Both the position numbers and the translations under genes were made by a program. Positions 27,236 to 35,689 of a stretch of 64,000 nt of DNA are shown here, piece after piece. Numbering within the stretch: the stretch's first letter is position 1; the number at the start of each line of letters is the position of its first letter. Origin of the DNA: Desulfovibrio sp. TomC (lineage in GTDB: Bacteria > Desulfobacterota > Desulfovibrionia > Desulfovibrionales > Desulfovibrionaceae); contig NZ_JSEH01000005.1 in NCBI RefSeq assembly GCF_000801335.2, positions 178,109 to 242,108 of the forward strand, in the 5' to 3' direction. The notes below the pieces were generated by a model. That model saw only the letters and a list, made by a program, of their open reading frames with translations. It was not told the DNA's origin and did not search any database.

Positions 27236-27994
27236 ATGTCACGCCTTGCCCTGCTGCGCGCCGCCGTCCTGGCCGTCTCGCTGTTCGTTGCCGACCCGGG
27301 CCGGCTTTGGGCTGCCACCCTGCACCAGACCGGCTCCATCGAGGGCCTGATCGTCGGCGATTATGCCGGCCAGCGGTCCTGTGCCGGGCTTGTGCGCCAG
27401 GGCGACTTTGGCCTGGGCACGTTTGCCGATCTCGACGGCGAGATGGTGGTCCTGGACGGGGTCGTCTATCAGGTGACGTCCGACGGCGTGGTCCACCGGG
27501 CGCGTCCTGGCCAACTGGCTCCCTTTGCCCAGATCGTGCGCTTTGCCGGGTCCGTCGATCTTGGCCGGGTGGACGGCCTGGACCTGCCCGCCCTGACCGC
27601 CGCCCTGACCGACCGGCTGCCGGACCCCTCCAAAATGTGCGCCGTGCGGGTGGACGGCGTTTTCCCGACCCTGACCGTACGCAGCGTGCCGGCCCAAGCC
27701 AAGCCCTGGCCGCCCCTGGCCGAGGCAATCAAGCACCAGAGCACCTTTCCCCTGACCGACATTGCCGGGACCCTGGTCGGCATTTATACGCCCCCTGGCC
27801 TGCCGTCCCTGTCCCCGGCCGGCTGGCATTTTCATTTTTTAAGCCATGACCGCCGCCACGGCGGCCATGTCCTGGCCCTGACCACCGGCCCGGCCAAGGC
27901 CCGGGGCGACGCCGTGACGGTCCTGGACGTCGTCTATCCGCCCGGCGTGCTCCCCCGGGGCAACGTGGCCAAACCTGCGGCCGGAACGGAATAA
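27236..27994 (+). CDS. budA: Acetolactate decarboxylase with signal peptide
   Basis: The 252-residue protein matches the acetolactate decarboxylase family, which converts 2-acetolactate to acetoin. Family blocks are TGSIEGLIVGDYAG, HGDFGLGTF-type (here QGDFGLGTFADLDGEMVVLDG), IRFDGxF-type (AVRVDGVFPTLTVRSVP), KPWPPLAEAIKHQSTF, and GWHFHFLSHDRRHGGHVL with the metal-binding histidines. A clear signal peptide (LALLRAAVLAVSLFVADPGRLWA, cleavage after AWA near residue 26) suggests export, which is unusual for an enzyme of intermediary metabolism. The start is set by AAGGAGG at 27221-27227. Confidence 0.92.
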   Translation: MSRLALLRAAVLAVSLFVADPGRLWAATLHQTGSIEGLIVGDYAGQRSCAGLVRQGDFGLGTFADLDGEMVVLDGVVYQVTSDGVVHRARPGQLAPFAQIVRFAGSVDLGRVDGLDLPALTAALTDRLPDPSKMCAVRVDGVFPTLTVRSVPAQAKPWPPLAEAIKHQSTFPLTDIAGTLVGIYTPPGLPSLSPAGWHFHFLSHDRRHGGHVLALTTGPAKARGDAVTVLDVVYPPGVLPRGNVAKPAAGTE

Positions 27995-27998
27995 CAAC

Positions 27999-28931
27999 TT
28001 GGATTTTTTGTCTTATTTCATGCCCGGCGAGCGTCGTCCGGCCCTGCGTGCGGCCGACGCCGCCACCATTGCCGCCCGGGAAGGCGCGGCCGATCTGCTG
28101 GCCCGGGCCAGAACCCGGCTCGACGGACTCTATGCCCTGCTTGGGGCCGACGACTTTCGTGATGCGGCCCTGCTGGCCGGCCTGCTGGCCGAGGACCTGG
28201 ACGCCTGTGCCGCCGTTTTGGGGCTGGCCGGGGAGCCTTCCGTCCGGGAGGACCGGGCTGGGCTGGGACTGTTCCCGGACGGCGAGGCCTTGTCCGCCTT
28301 TGCCCGCCGGGGCGAGGCCCGGCTGGCGCGCCTCACGACGGCCTTTGCCGCCAAAAAAGCCGGTCCCTGGGAGCTTTCGGCCGACCGCTACGAATCCCGG
28401 GCCCTTTGGCGGGTCCGCACGGCCCTGGTCTGCTGCGTGGCGCTCCTGGCCGCCTCCCTGCTCCTGGGCGATACCCTGGCCAAGAAGCGCCGGGAATTTG
28501 CCGCCATGGTGGCCCTGCTTGGGGAGCGCGCCGAGGCCCAAAAGGAGCTTTCGATTCTGGCGGCCCTGGCCCGCGAGGTCAAAACCGTCGCCGGGAAACC
28601 GCTTTTCGAGATTACCGGCGAAAATTGCACCAGCTGCGGCTGCGAAGGGCGGGATCTGCGCACCGTGCCCGAGGGCGACGTGTGCCGGCGCAAATGGGAC
28701 AGTGCCCGGGAACGGCTGGGCCGGGCCGTCGGGGCCTCGCCCAAGACCCTGGCCCGTCTGGCCCGCGATCCCTGGGGCTCGCCCTATCTGCTCAATGAAA
28801 ACGAGGCCGAGAGCCCGGATTTCCCCTGCCTGCCCGACGTCGTGCGTTCGGCCGGGCAAAACGGGCTGGCCGGCGACGCCGACGACCTCGTCCTTGACGT
28901 GCCAAACGCCTTTTGTCCGGAAAAACGGTAG
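27999..28931 (+). CDS. Membrane protein with pseudopilin-like C-terminus, unknown function
   Basis: The 310-residue protein (TTG start at 27999; an ATG at 28020 is possible) has a cytoplasmic helical part of about 140 residues, one transmembrane helix (VCCVALLAASLLLG) and a periplasmic part with CTSCGC. The end, DPWGSPYLLNENEAE then AGQNGLAGDADD, resembles the C-terminal strand and calcium-site region of type II secretion major pseudopilins (GspG). It lacks the prepilin peptidase site and N-terminal helix of true pseudopilins. It starts 5 nt after the decarboxylase stop. The function is unknown. Confidence 0.65.
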   Translation: MDFLSYFMPGERRPALRAADAATIAAREGAADLLARARTRLDGLYALLGADDFRDAALLAGLLAEDLDACAAVLGLAGEPSVREDRAGLGLFPDGEALSAFARRGEARLARLTTAFAAKKAGPWELSADRYESRALWRVRTALVCCVALLAASLLLGDTLAKKRREFAAMVALLGERAEAQKELSILAALAREVKTVAGKPLFEITGENCTSCGCEGRDLRTVPEGDVCRRKWDSARERLGRAVGASPKTLARLARDPWGSPYLLNENEAESPDFPCLPDVVRSAGQNGLAGDADDLVLDVPNAFCPEKR

Positions 28932-28939
28932 GCCGGACC

Positions 28940-30982
28940 ATGGGCGCGGCAGCGACGGAGAGCGGCATGGCCGGCGGGGTGATGCGGGCGGGTGGCATTG
29001 TGCTCGTGGCCGGGCATCTGTTGCTTTCGGCCATGACCCTGTGGTCCCTGGGCCGTCCGGCCCAGGCCTTTGCCGGCCTGATCCTGGCCGGCAGCGCGGC
29101 CATGGCCGTGTCGCGCCGGGGGCTGTCCCTGGGCCTTTTCCTGCTCGGGTTCACGCTTTTTCTCTTCGGCTGGCAGACCTACGTCTACCCGGCCGTGGCC
29201 TTTGGACTGGTTCTTGACGCAGCCGCGCTGGCCCTGGTCTGGGGCAATCTCGGCCGTCGGCCGGCCGGCCCGGGACTGACCGGCGCGTTCCTTGGGGCCG
29301 TTGTGGTCATGGTTCTGGGCTCCATGTGGCTTCTGCCCTGGGACCGTCTGGCGAGTGCGGCGGCGCTGTTTGGCCCAAGTCGGTTTTTCGCCGCCATGGT
29401 CTTTTCCCCGGCCCATGCCCCGGCTTACGGTCTGGCCGCAGCCTTGCGGCTGGCCGTCATGGCCGTCTTTGCCTGGGAACTGGCCGGGAGCCGGCTTGCC
29501 GGACGTTTTGAGACCCTGGCGGCCGGCATCGCGGCCGGGCTGGTCACGGCCATTGTCTTTGGCCTGACCGAGCATTTCCGGGGCGACCACTACCTGCTCC
29601 ATTACCGCTTCACCTCGCTTTTTGCCAATCCGGGCTGGTTTGCCGAATACGCGGCCGTGGCCGCGCCGTTTCTGCTCCTGCCCTTTGCCCGCCGGGGCCT
29701 GTGGCGGCGGGGCTACGGCACGGCCTGTCTGGCCCTTTGCGCCGGGGCTCTGGTCCTCACCCTGGCCCGGGCCGGCTGGATCGCCGGCAGCCTGACCTTG
29801 GCCTGTGCGGTGCTGCTGTATCTGCGCGACGGTCCCATGGCCCGGTTTCCCCGGCCCTACGGCCATCTGCCCGGGCTGGCCGTGGCCGGCGCACTGGTTG
29901 TCGCCCTGGCTTTTTGGGCCTCGGGCCGGGAATTGTCGGCCATAAGCCGGCCGATCAACGCCCTGCTCAAGGAACGAGTCGGCAATTTCACGGATTCGCC
30001 CCGACCGGCGCTGTTCCGCTCGGGCCTGCTCATTGCCGCCGAGCGCCCGGTTTTCGGCATGGGCTATGAAAGCTACGCCCGCCACTATCCGGTCCTCCTG
30101 GCCACGCCGGCCGCCTGGCTCGGGCGCTACGGCGACCCGTCGGCCGAGGTGTTTGAGACCTCCCACAACATGTATATCCAGCTCCTCTCGGGCCTGGGGA
30201 TTGCCGGGCTTGGCCTGTGGCTGGCCCTGGTCGGCCGGGCCGGCTGGGTGCTGTGGCGACGGGCCAGGGACACGGCCGGGATGCTCGACGCCGCCTTGCT
30301 CCTGTCCCTGGTCGCCTTTCATATTTATGCGTTCTTTCAGGAAATGTTTTACGTGCCCCCGGTCCTCTTCCTGCTCTTCGTGCCTCTTGGCCGGGCCATG
30401 GCCCTGGAAGACGGGGGGCGGGGGCGGCGCTGGCCGGCGCATTTGGCCTGGGGCCTGGCCTTGGCCGCGGTCCTTTCCTACGCCGCCGACGCCGGACTTT
30501 CTCGCACCGGGGCGCGGTTGTCCCTGCCCCAGTGGCGCTGCGGCCCGGTGGTTTACGAAGGATTCTTCCCGCCCGAGCCCATTGCCGGGCAGACCATGCG
30601 CTGGAGCGTGGGAGACGCGGCCGTGCAGGTCGCGCCCGGCGAGGTGTCCCTGACCCTTTTTTCGCCCGTGCCGACCGACGTCGTCCTGGTGTCCGACGCC
30701 GGTCTCCTGGACCGGCTGCACCTTGGCGGCGCTCCGACGACCCGGCGCTACCATCTGCCGGACGTAGGCGACGGCCGGGCACAGACCATTTTCATCATGC
30801 CCGACAGCGCCTTTGTGCCCATGGCCCAGACCGGCGCCCTCGACCCCAGACGGCTGGGCGTGGCTGTGGGCGTCGCGGTGGAGCCAGGAGAGAGGGTGGG
30901 AGAGAAGGTAGGGGAGAAGGCGGGGAGCGCCTCCGGCGGCCGGGGGGATGATCCCCCCGGACCCCTGCCACAGGGCAAGTAA
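28940..30982 (+). CDS. O-antigen ligase / polymerase family membrane protein
   Basis: The 680-residue protein (ATG at 28940; a TTG at 28913 is possible) has many transmembrane helices in its first 500 residues. The Wzy_C / WaaL landmarks are RAGWIAGS, FGMGYESYARHYP and TSHNMYIQLLSGLGIAGLGLWL in the large periplasmic loop and next helix. Such enzymes polymerise or ligate O-antigen or other lipid-linked glycans at the periplasmic face. The last 160 residues form a soluble domain of unknown fold. The final 18 residues are encoded by the intergenic hairpin repeat at 30929-30960. Confidence 0.85.
   Translation: MGAAATESGMAGGVMRAGGIVLVAGHLLLSAMTLWSLGRPAQAFAGLILAGSAAMAVSRRGLSLGLFLLGFTLFLFGWQTYVYPAVAFGLVLDAAALALVWGNLGRRPAGPGLTGAFLGAVVVMVLGSMWLLPWDRLASAAALFGPSRFFAAMVFSPAHAPAYGLAAALRLAVMAVFAWELAGSRLAGRFETLAAGIAAGLVTAIVFGLTEHFRGDHYLLHYRFTSLFANPGWFAEYAAVAAPFLLLPFARRGLWRRGYGTACLALCAGALVLTLARAGWIAGSLTLACAVLLYLRDGPMARFPRPYGHLPGLAVAGALVVALAFWASGRELSAISRPINALLKERVGNFTDSPRPALFRSGLLIAAERPVFGMGYESYARHYPVLLATPAAWLGRYGDPSAEVFETSHNMYIQLLSGLGIAGLGLWLALVGRAGWVLWRRARDTAGMLDAALLLSLVAFHIYAFFQEMFYVPPVLFLLFVPLGRAMALEDGGRGRRWPAHLAWGLALAAVLSYAADAGLSRTGARLSLPQWRCGPVVYEGFFPPEPIAGQTMRWSVGDAAVQVAPGEVSLTLFSPVPTDVVLVSDAGLLDRLHLGGAPTTRRYHLPDVGDGRAQTIFIMPDSAFVPMAQTGALDPRRLGVAVGVAVEPGERVGEKVGEKAGSASGGRGDDPPGPLPQGK
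30929..30960 (+). repeat. GCCTCCGGCGGCC hairpin repeat, copy 2 (inside a gene end)
   Basis: The 13-mer GCCTCCGGCGGCC is followed by the same hairpin as copy 1 (CCGGGGGGA / TCCCCCCGG, loop TGA, 30940-30960). It lies inside the 3' end of the O-antigen-ligase gene and codes for part of the protein tail. Confidence 0.85.
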
Positions 30983-31029
30983 GGGGGGCGTTTCTCTCAG
31001 CGATTTTGGCCCGTTGTCGTCTGGCCGGG

Positions 31030-31485
31030 CTAGAGATTTTCGGTGTTGCGCTCAAAGACCCGCAGTTCGTTTATAACCTGGGTGCCGAGCTGGAACAGGC
31101 TCTGATTCTCCTGGCCGTCCACCAGTTCGGTCAGGAGCTTTATGTCCTGGGGCAGGGTGGCCAGGGTGACGTCCTTGAGGTCGCGCAGACTTTTGACCAC
31201 ATAGATCTTGTCGCGTTTGGCCACAATGTGCTCGGCCACATCGGTCATGTGGACCAGCCCCCGGGCCTTTTCGGCATAGATGGCGCAGACGGCGGTCATG
31301 TGGGACAGGATGTTTTTCTCGTTGGGAGCCTCGGTCTTGAAGTACAGATCTGCGGCCTTGGCGGCATAATCGTTGAAATGCTCGTACGATATGCGAAAAT
31401 GCTTGGAAGCGCCCAGAGCCTGGGCGGCAGTGGCCAGGGCGAGCATAAGGCACAACGTACATGAGGCGGTGCGGCGTTTGGACAT
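31030..31485 (-). CDS. Exported protein of unknown function
   Basis: The 151-residue protein begins with a signal peptide (CTLCLMLALATAAQALGA; cleavage near residue 25). The rest is mainly helical and hydrophilic, with YAAKAADLYFKTEAPNEKNIL and LPQDIKLLTELVDGQENQSLFQLG. No family is recognised. It is convergent with the O-antigen ligase gene and divergent from the deacetylase. Confidence 0.7.
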   Translation of the reverse strand: MSKRRTASCTLCLMLALATAAQALGASKHFRISYEHFNDYAAKAADLYFKTEAPNEKNILSHMTAVCAIYAEKARGLVHMTDVAEHIVAKRDKIYVVKSLRDLKDVTLATLPQDIKLLTELVDGQENQSLFQLGTQVINELRVFERNTENL

Positions 31486-31698
31486 GGCGTCTCCGTGAGA
31501 TGGCCGCCGGATAAAACATCTGCCGGCGGCAAGCGCCACATACCACTTTTTGATCGGCCGTCAATGCATCAGGCCGGAGGCCTTGCCGCCGGGCGCGCAG
31601 TGCTTATGTGTGGCTGGAAGGCAGCCATAGGCCTAAGCCGTCTGTGACTGCCGGTTACCCCCCTCCTTCTGGTTGTGTTGTTGTCCTGCACCATCCCA

Positions 31699-31720
31699 AG
31701 GGCCGCCCCTCGGCGGCCCT
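31699..31720. terminator. Hairpin, possible terminator
   Basis: A perfect 9-bp stem AGGGCCGCC / GGCGGCCCT has a 4-nt loop CCTC. Only short T/A-rich sequence follows, so it may be a weak terminator or a regulatory structure. Confidence 0.4.
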
Positions 31721-31758
31721 GCTTATTGATCGTTTCCGTCAGAAGCAGACATTGACTT

Positions 31759-31775
31759 TTGGCACTAATATTGTA
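31759..31775 (+). promoter_or_regulatory. Candidate sigma-54 (-24/-12) promoter of the deacetylase gene
   Basis: TTGGCAC at 31759-31765 and TTGTA at 31771-31775 have exactly the sigma-54 spacing (GG to GT start distance 12). The -12 element has GT instead of GC. The ATG of the polysaccharide deacetylase is 51 bp downstream. A sigma-54 activator gene lies in the same cluster (34168). Confidence 0.5.
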
Positions 31776-31826
31776 GGCTTTTCTGAGCCCCAACCTGAAG
31801 CGGCAGTATTGCCCTGCGGACAAGCC

Positions 31827-32840
31827 ATGGAAAAAATTCGTGGATTTCGTGTTCTCTTTCGTGCCCTGGCTCTGACCGCAGCCCTGTTGGCCGCTCCCGC
31901 CGCCATGGGGGGGGTGTGTCTGGCCGGCATGGTCAGCCTGGTCTTCGATGACGGGCTTTCCAGCGTTTACGAATATGCCTTTCCGGTGCTCACCCGCTAT
32001 GGATTGGTGGCCACGACCGGCATCATTGCCGACCGGGTGGATTCCGGCGATCCGGACTTCATGAATGAAAAGCAGTTGCATGAACTGGAGAAGGCCGGCT
32101 GGGAAATCGCCTCCCATAGCCTCACCCACAAGCGGCCCATCGACATCCCCAAGTTTGTGGCCGAAGAGAAATGCCTTCTGCTCAAACCCATAGTCGGCCA
32201 GCGCCCGCTTTTCGAGGCCAAGTACAAGTACGAAGAGCTGGCCGGATTGATGGAAAACGGCAAACTGCTGCGTGAGCGCTCCAACGGCAAATTGGTGCGC
32301 GACGAACCTGGCAGCTATTACTTCGACGAGCTGATCGGCGAGGTCCTGGTCCACCCCTTTGATCCTGCCAGCGCGGAAAAGCAGCAGATCGTGGCCATCT
32401 CCTACGAACGCGAGATGCAGGCCTCCAAACAAGAGCTTTCCGACCGCGGCTTTGCCGTCAGCACCTATATCACCCCGCATAACTACTGGACCCCGGAGAT
32501 GAGCGAACTCTCCAAGCGCTTTTATTCCCAGGTGGCCAACGGCGGCGACACCTTCAATCGCAAGGGCTCCACCGACCGCTATTGGCTCAAGCGGTTTGTA
32601 GTCCATACCAACGACACGGCCGAGGCTATTATCGGGCTGGTCAAGGAACACGCCATCCGGGAGAACGGCTGGGTGATCTTTTGTATGCACGGCATTGGTT
32701 CCGATCTGGGCTGGGAACCCTGGGATGCCGCAAAGCTCGGGCAACTCGCCGACTTTTTGAAGAAAAAGGCCGTACCCGTCGTCACCATCGACAAGGGCGT
32801 CAAACTCTGGGTCGAAGGGAAAGGCAAGCCCGGCGTATAA
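31827..32840 (+). CDS. Exported polysaccharide deacetylase-like protein
   Basis: The 337-residue protein has a signal peptide (RALALTAALLAAPAAMGGVCLA). A NodB-type carbohydrate esterase fold follows: MVSLVFDDGLSSVYEYAFPVL (the metal Asp pair), GWEIASHSLTHKRP (the H-x3-H metal ligands), SDRGFAVSTYITPHNYW, and a late CMHGIG containing the catalytic histidine. Such enzymes remove acetyl groups from N-acetyl-glucosamine polymers or related glycans. The ATG at 31827 fits the signal peptide; upstream in-frame codons have no coding character. It heads a plus-strand cluster up to 36922. Confidence 0.85.
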   Translation: MEKIRGFRVLFRALALTAALLAAPAAMGGVCLAGMVSLVFDDGLSSVYEYAFPVLTRYGLVATTGIIADRVDSGDPDFMNEKQLHELEKAGWEIASHSLTHKRPIDIPKFVAEEKCLLLKPIVGQRPLFEAKYKYEELAGLMENGKLLRERSNGKLVRDEPGSYYFDELIGEVLVHPFDPASAEKQQIVAISYEREMQASKQELSDRGFAVSTYITPHNYWTPEMSELSKRFYSQVANGGDTFNRKGSTDRYWLKRFVVHTNDTAEAIIGLVKEHAIRENGWVIFCMHGIGSDLGWEPWDAAKLGQLADFLKKKAVPVVTIDKGVKLWVEGKGKPGV

Positions 32841-32908
32841 CCGGCCGACTGCGTATTCCGGCCCGTCGGCCGCGGTCGGCGAACGGCGGACAGGCGCTTG
32901 AGGGATGA

Positions 32909-34075
32909 ATGAAACGATCGCTTCGGATTATTGTGGCTGGTTTTGCCGTGGGCTTTCCGCTCGGCGGGCAGCTGTGGATGATGCTGCACTTCGCTTCCGG
33001 GCTGGCCCGGCTTGGCCACGAGGTCGTTTTTGTGGAAGACACCTCCGACTGGGCCTATCCGTTTGATCCCGTCCTTGGCTATGCCGGCAGCGACTCCAGC
33101 CGGGGCCGGGCCATCGTGGACCGGCTCTTTTCCGACCATGGGCTGGCCGGGCGCTGGGCCTACGTCAGCCAGATCGAGAACCGCGTGTACGGCATGGAGC
33201 GGGCCAGCCTCGACCGCCATCTGGCCGAGGCTGATTTTTTTCTCAATGTCTCGGGCGTCATTCCTCTGCGTGAGGAATACCTCCAAGCTCCGGTGCGGGC
33301 TGTCATCGACACCGACCCGGTCTTCACCCAGGCCAAAGTGGCTGAAAACACCTGGAACCACGACTATTTCGCTGCCCACCAGACCTGCTTCACCTACGGC
33401 TGCAATCTGCCGGCCGGCCAGACCGGCGTGCCGCTGTCCGACATCGACTGGAAGCCGCTGTTGCCGCCGGTGGTGCTCGATTTCTGGCCGCGCGGCCAAG
33501 GACGCGGCGCGAACTATACCACCATCGGCACCTGGGAAGCCAAGGACCGGGATGTGGAAGTGGCCGGTAAAAAACTGGCCTGGCGCAAAAACGTCAAATA
33601 CGAAGCCATCCTCGATCTGCCGGGCCGACTGCCCGGGGTGCCGCTTGGCATGGCCATGAGCGGCATGAAGGAAAACGCCGAACGCTACCGGGCCGCCGGC
33701 TGGGAGGTGCGCGACGCCTTGGAGATTTCCCGCGATCCTGTGGCTTACCGCGACTATATCCGGAACTCACGGGGCGAGTTCACCATTGCCAAGGACCAGA
33801 ACGTGATCCTGAAAAGCGGCTGGTTTTCCGACCGTACCGCCACCTTTCTGGCCGCCGGCCGTCCGGCCGTGGTGGAAGACACCGGCTTTGGGGCCTATCT
33901 GCCGACCGGGCAGGGGCTTTTTGCCTTCGAGGGGCCAGAGGCCGCCATTGAGGCCCTGCGCCGGGTGGAAGCCGATCCGCAGCGGGCCGGGGACGCGGCC
34001 CGGGCCATTGCCGAGGAACACTTCGACAGCGACAAGGTGCTCACCGGGCTTTTGCGCCAGTGCGGCCTGGTCTGA
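32909..34075 (+). CDS. GT-B glycosyltransferase-like protein
   Basis: The 388-residue protein starts [40 protein letters not shown], a Rossmann N-terminal half. In the C-terminal half [46 protein letters not shown] resembles the donor-binding region of GT4/GT28-like enzymes. The closest known family is not certain. It has GAGGG before the ATG and follows the deacetylase by 68 bp. Confidence 0.75.
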   Translation: MKRSLRIIVAGFAVGFPLGGQLWMMLHFASGLARLGHEVVFVEDTSDWAYPFDPVLGYAGSDSSRGRAIVDRLFSDHGLAGRWAYVSQIENRVYGMERASLDRHLAEADFFLNVSGVIPLREEYLQAPVRAVIDTDPVFTQAKVAENTWNHDYFAAHQTCFTYGCNLPAGQTGVPLSDIDWKPLLPPVVLDFWPRGQGRGANYTTIGTWEAKDRDVEVAGKKLAWRKNVKYEAILDLPGRLPGVPLGMAMSGMKENAERYRAAGWEVRDALEISRDPVAYRDYIRNSRGEFTIAKDQNVILKSGWFSDRTATFLAAGRPAVVEDTGFGAYLPTGQGLFAFEGPEAAIEALRRVEADPQRAGDAARAIAEEHFDSDKVLTGLLRQCGLV

Positions 34076-34167
34076 TGCCAGCAGTCGGACAGGGAATTTA
34101 CTGCGATCGGGGAGAATTGACGTCCAACCGGTTGAAACCCGCTGGCCTTCGGGCTAGAACCTCGGCG

Positions 34168-35685
34168 ATGGCGGAAAAGACAATACTTTTTGTCGCCCCA
34201 GCCCAGGCGGTGACCCAATTTTTTCCCTTCTTCAAGGAAGCCGGGATAGCCGCCGGTATCGCCGACTCCCTGGCCACAGCCCTGTCCGCCATTCGCAAGT
34301 CGCCGCCCTGCATCATTTTTTCCCAGGCCAAAATGGGTGTTTATACCGCTGAACATCTGTTGGCCGAGGCCCAGAATTTCGACCCGTTCCCGCCCGTCAT
34401 CGTCTTTACCGACCGGGGCACGGCCACCGAGGCCGCCCGCTGTCTGGAACTCGGGGCCAGGGACTACTGGCTCGAACCGCTTACCTGGGACAAAATTCTG
34501 GCCATGCTGCCGGACGATGCCCCGGCCAAGGCCGAACCCGTCGTGCCCGTCCCCCGGCACGCCGCCGTGCCGGCCACCTCCGGCAAGGGTTTTGCCGTGG
34601 TGGGCGAACATCCGGCCATCCGTCGCGTCCTGGCCCTGGCCCGTCAGGTGGCCAGGTCCAAGGCGACCGTGCTCATTTCCGGCGAGTCCGGCACCGGCAA
34701 GGAGATGTTCGCCCGTTATCTCCATGCCTCCTCCGACCGGGCCGACGGCCCCTTTGTGGCCATCAACTGCGCCGCTTTGCCCGAACATCTGCTCGAATCC
34801 GAGCTTTTTGGCCACGAAAAAGGGTCGTTCACCGGGGCCATTGCCCGCAAGCTCGGCAAGTTCGAGATGGCCAGCGGCGGCACCATCCTGCTCGACGAAA
34901 TTTCCGAGATGGACCTGGGCCTGCAGGCCAAGCTCCTGCGCGTGCTCCAGGAGAGCGAGTTCGACCGGGTGGGCGGCACGGATACCGTGCACGTGGACGT
35001 GCGCGTCTTGGCCACCACCAACCGGCGCATGGACGAAGCCGTGGCCGAGGGCAAGTTCCGCCAGGACCTGTATTATCGCTTAAACGTCATCCCGCTCAAA
35101 CTGCCGCCGTTGCGCGACCGCGGGGCGGACATCCCCAGGCTGGCCCAGTTTTTCGTGGAGAAATTCCGCAAGGCCTACGGCCTGCCGCCTCTGGCCTTTT
35201 CCGCCGACGCCAAGGATTGGCTCATGGCTTACGACTGGCCCGGCAATGTGCGTGAGCTGCAAAATCTCATGGAGCGCGCCGTGCTCCTGGCCGGAGACGG
35301 TCCCATCCGCAAGGCCCATTTCCTGCTCGATCCCGACGTCTGGCCCGGCGAAGGCGGCGACGCGGCCTATGATCCCATGACCGGACCCGGTGAAGGGGAT
35401 GCCGGCGAGGTCTCCGAGGAGGCCGCTGCCTCCGGCGCGGCTGCTGCTGGCGAGGCCGACGATCCTTTCGACATGGCCGCCGCTGCCCGCAACCTGGGCG
35501 AACTGCCCGGCGGCGGGGCCGGCGAGGTGGTGACCCTCGATGTCATGGAACGCCACATGATCATCAAGAGCCTGGACCGCACCGAGGGCAACCGCACCCA
35601 GGCCGCCCAGCTTCTGGGGATTTCCGTACGCACGCTGCGCAACAAACTAAACGAGTACCGCAAGCTCGGCATCGACGTCCCCTGA
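34168..35685 (+). CDS. Sigma-54-dependent activator with degenerate receiver
   Basis: The 505-residue protein has a receiver-like domain (1-120), an AAA+ sigma-54 domain (about 135-365) and a Fis-type helix-turn-helix ([24 protein letters not shown]). The AAA+ part shows Walker A GESGTGKE (172-179), the sigma-54 contact loop GSFTGA (219-224, Ser instead of the usual Ala), Walker B ILLDEIS (240-246) and [15 protein letters not shown]. In the receiver the acid pair is replaced by Ala-Pro (10-11), the phosphate-accepting Asp by Ser52 and the conserved Lys by Glu103, so it cannot be phosphorylated in the usual way. The ATG at 34168 is chosen because the upstream in-frame codons overlap the glycosyltransferase gene. 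Confidence 0.9.
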   Translation: MAEKTILFVAPAQAVTQFFPFFKEAGIAAGIADSLATALSAIRKSPPCIIFSQAKMGVYTAEHLLAEAQNFDPFPPVIVFTDRGTATEAARCLELGARDYWLEPLTWDKILAMLPDDAPAKAEPVVPVPRHAAVPATSGKGFAVVGEHPAIRRVLALARQVARSKATVLISGESGTGKEMFARYLHASSDRADGPFVAINCAALPEHLLESELFGHEKGSFTGAIARKLGKFEMASGGTILLDEISEMDLGLQAKLLRVLQESEFDRVGGTDTVHVDVRVLATTNRRMDEAVAEGKFRQDLYYRLNVIPLKLPPLRDRGADIPRLAQFFVEKFRKAYGLPPLAFSADAKDWLMAYDWPGNVRELQNLMERAVLLAGDGPIRKAHFLLDPDVWPGEGGDAAYDPMTGPGEGDAGEVSEEAAASGAAAAGEADDPFDMAAAARNLGELPGGGAGEVVTLDVMERHMIIKSLDRTEGNRTQAAQLLGISVRTLRNKLNEYRKLGIDVP

Positions 35686-35689
35686 TCCC

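Larger units (their letters stand above)
31486..31826. other. 341-bp intergenic region with hairpin and sigma-54-like site
   Basis: No gene is supported here. It contains a 9-bp hairpin at 31699-31720 and a sigma-54-like promoter at 31759-31775, both described separately. The rest shows no other structure I can support. Confidence 0.5.
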
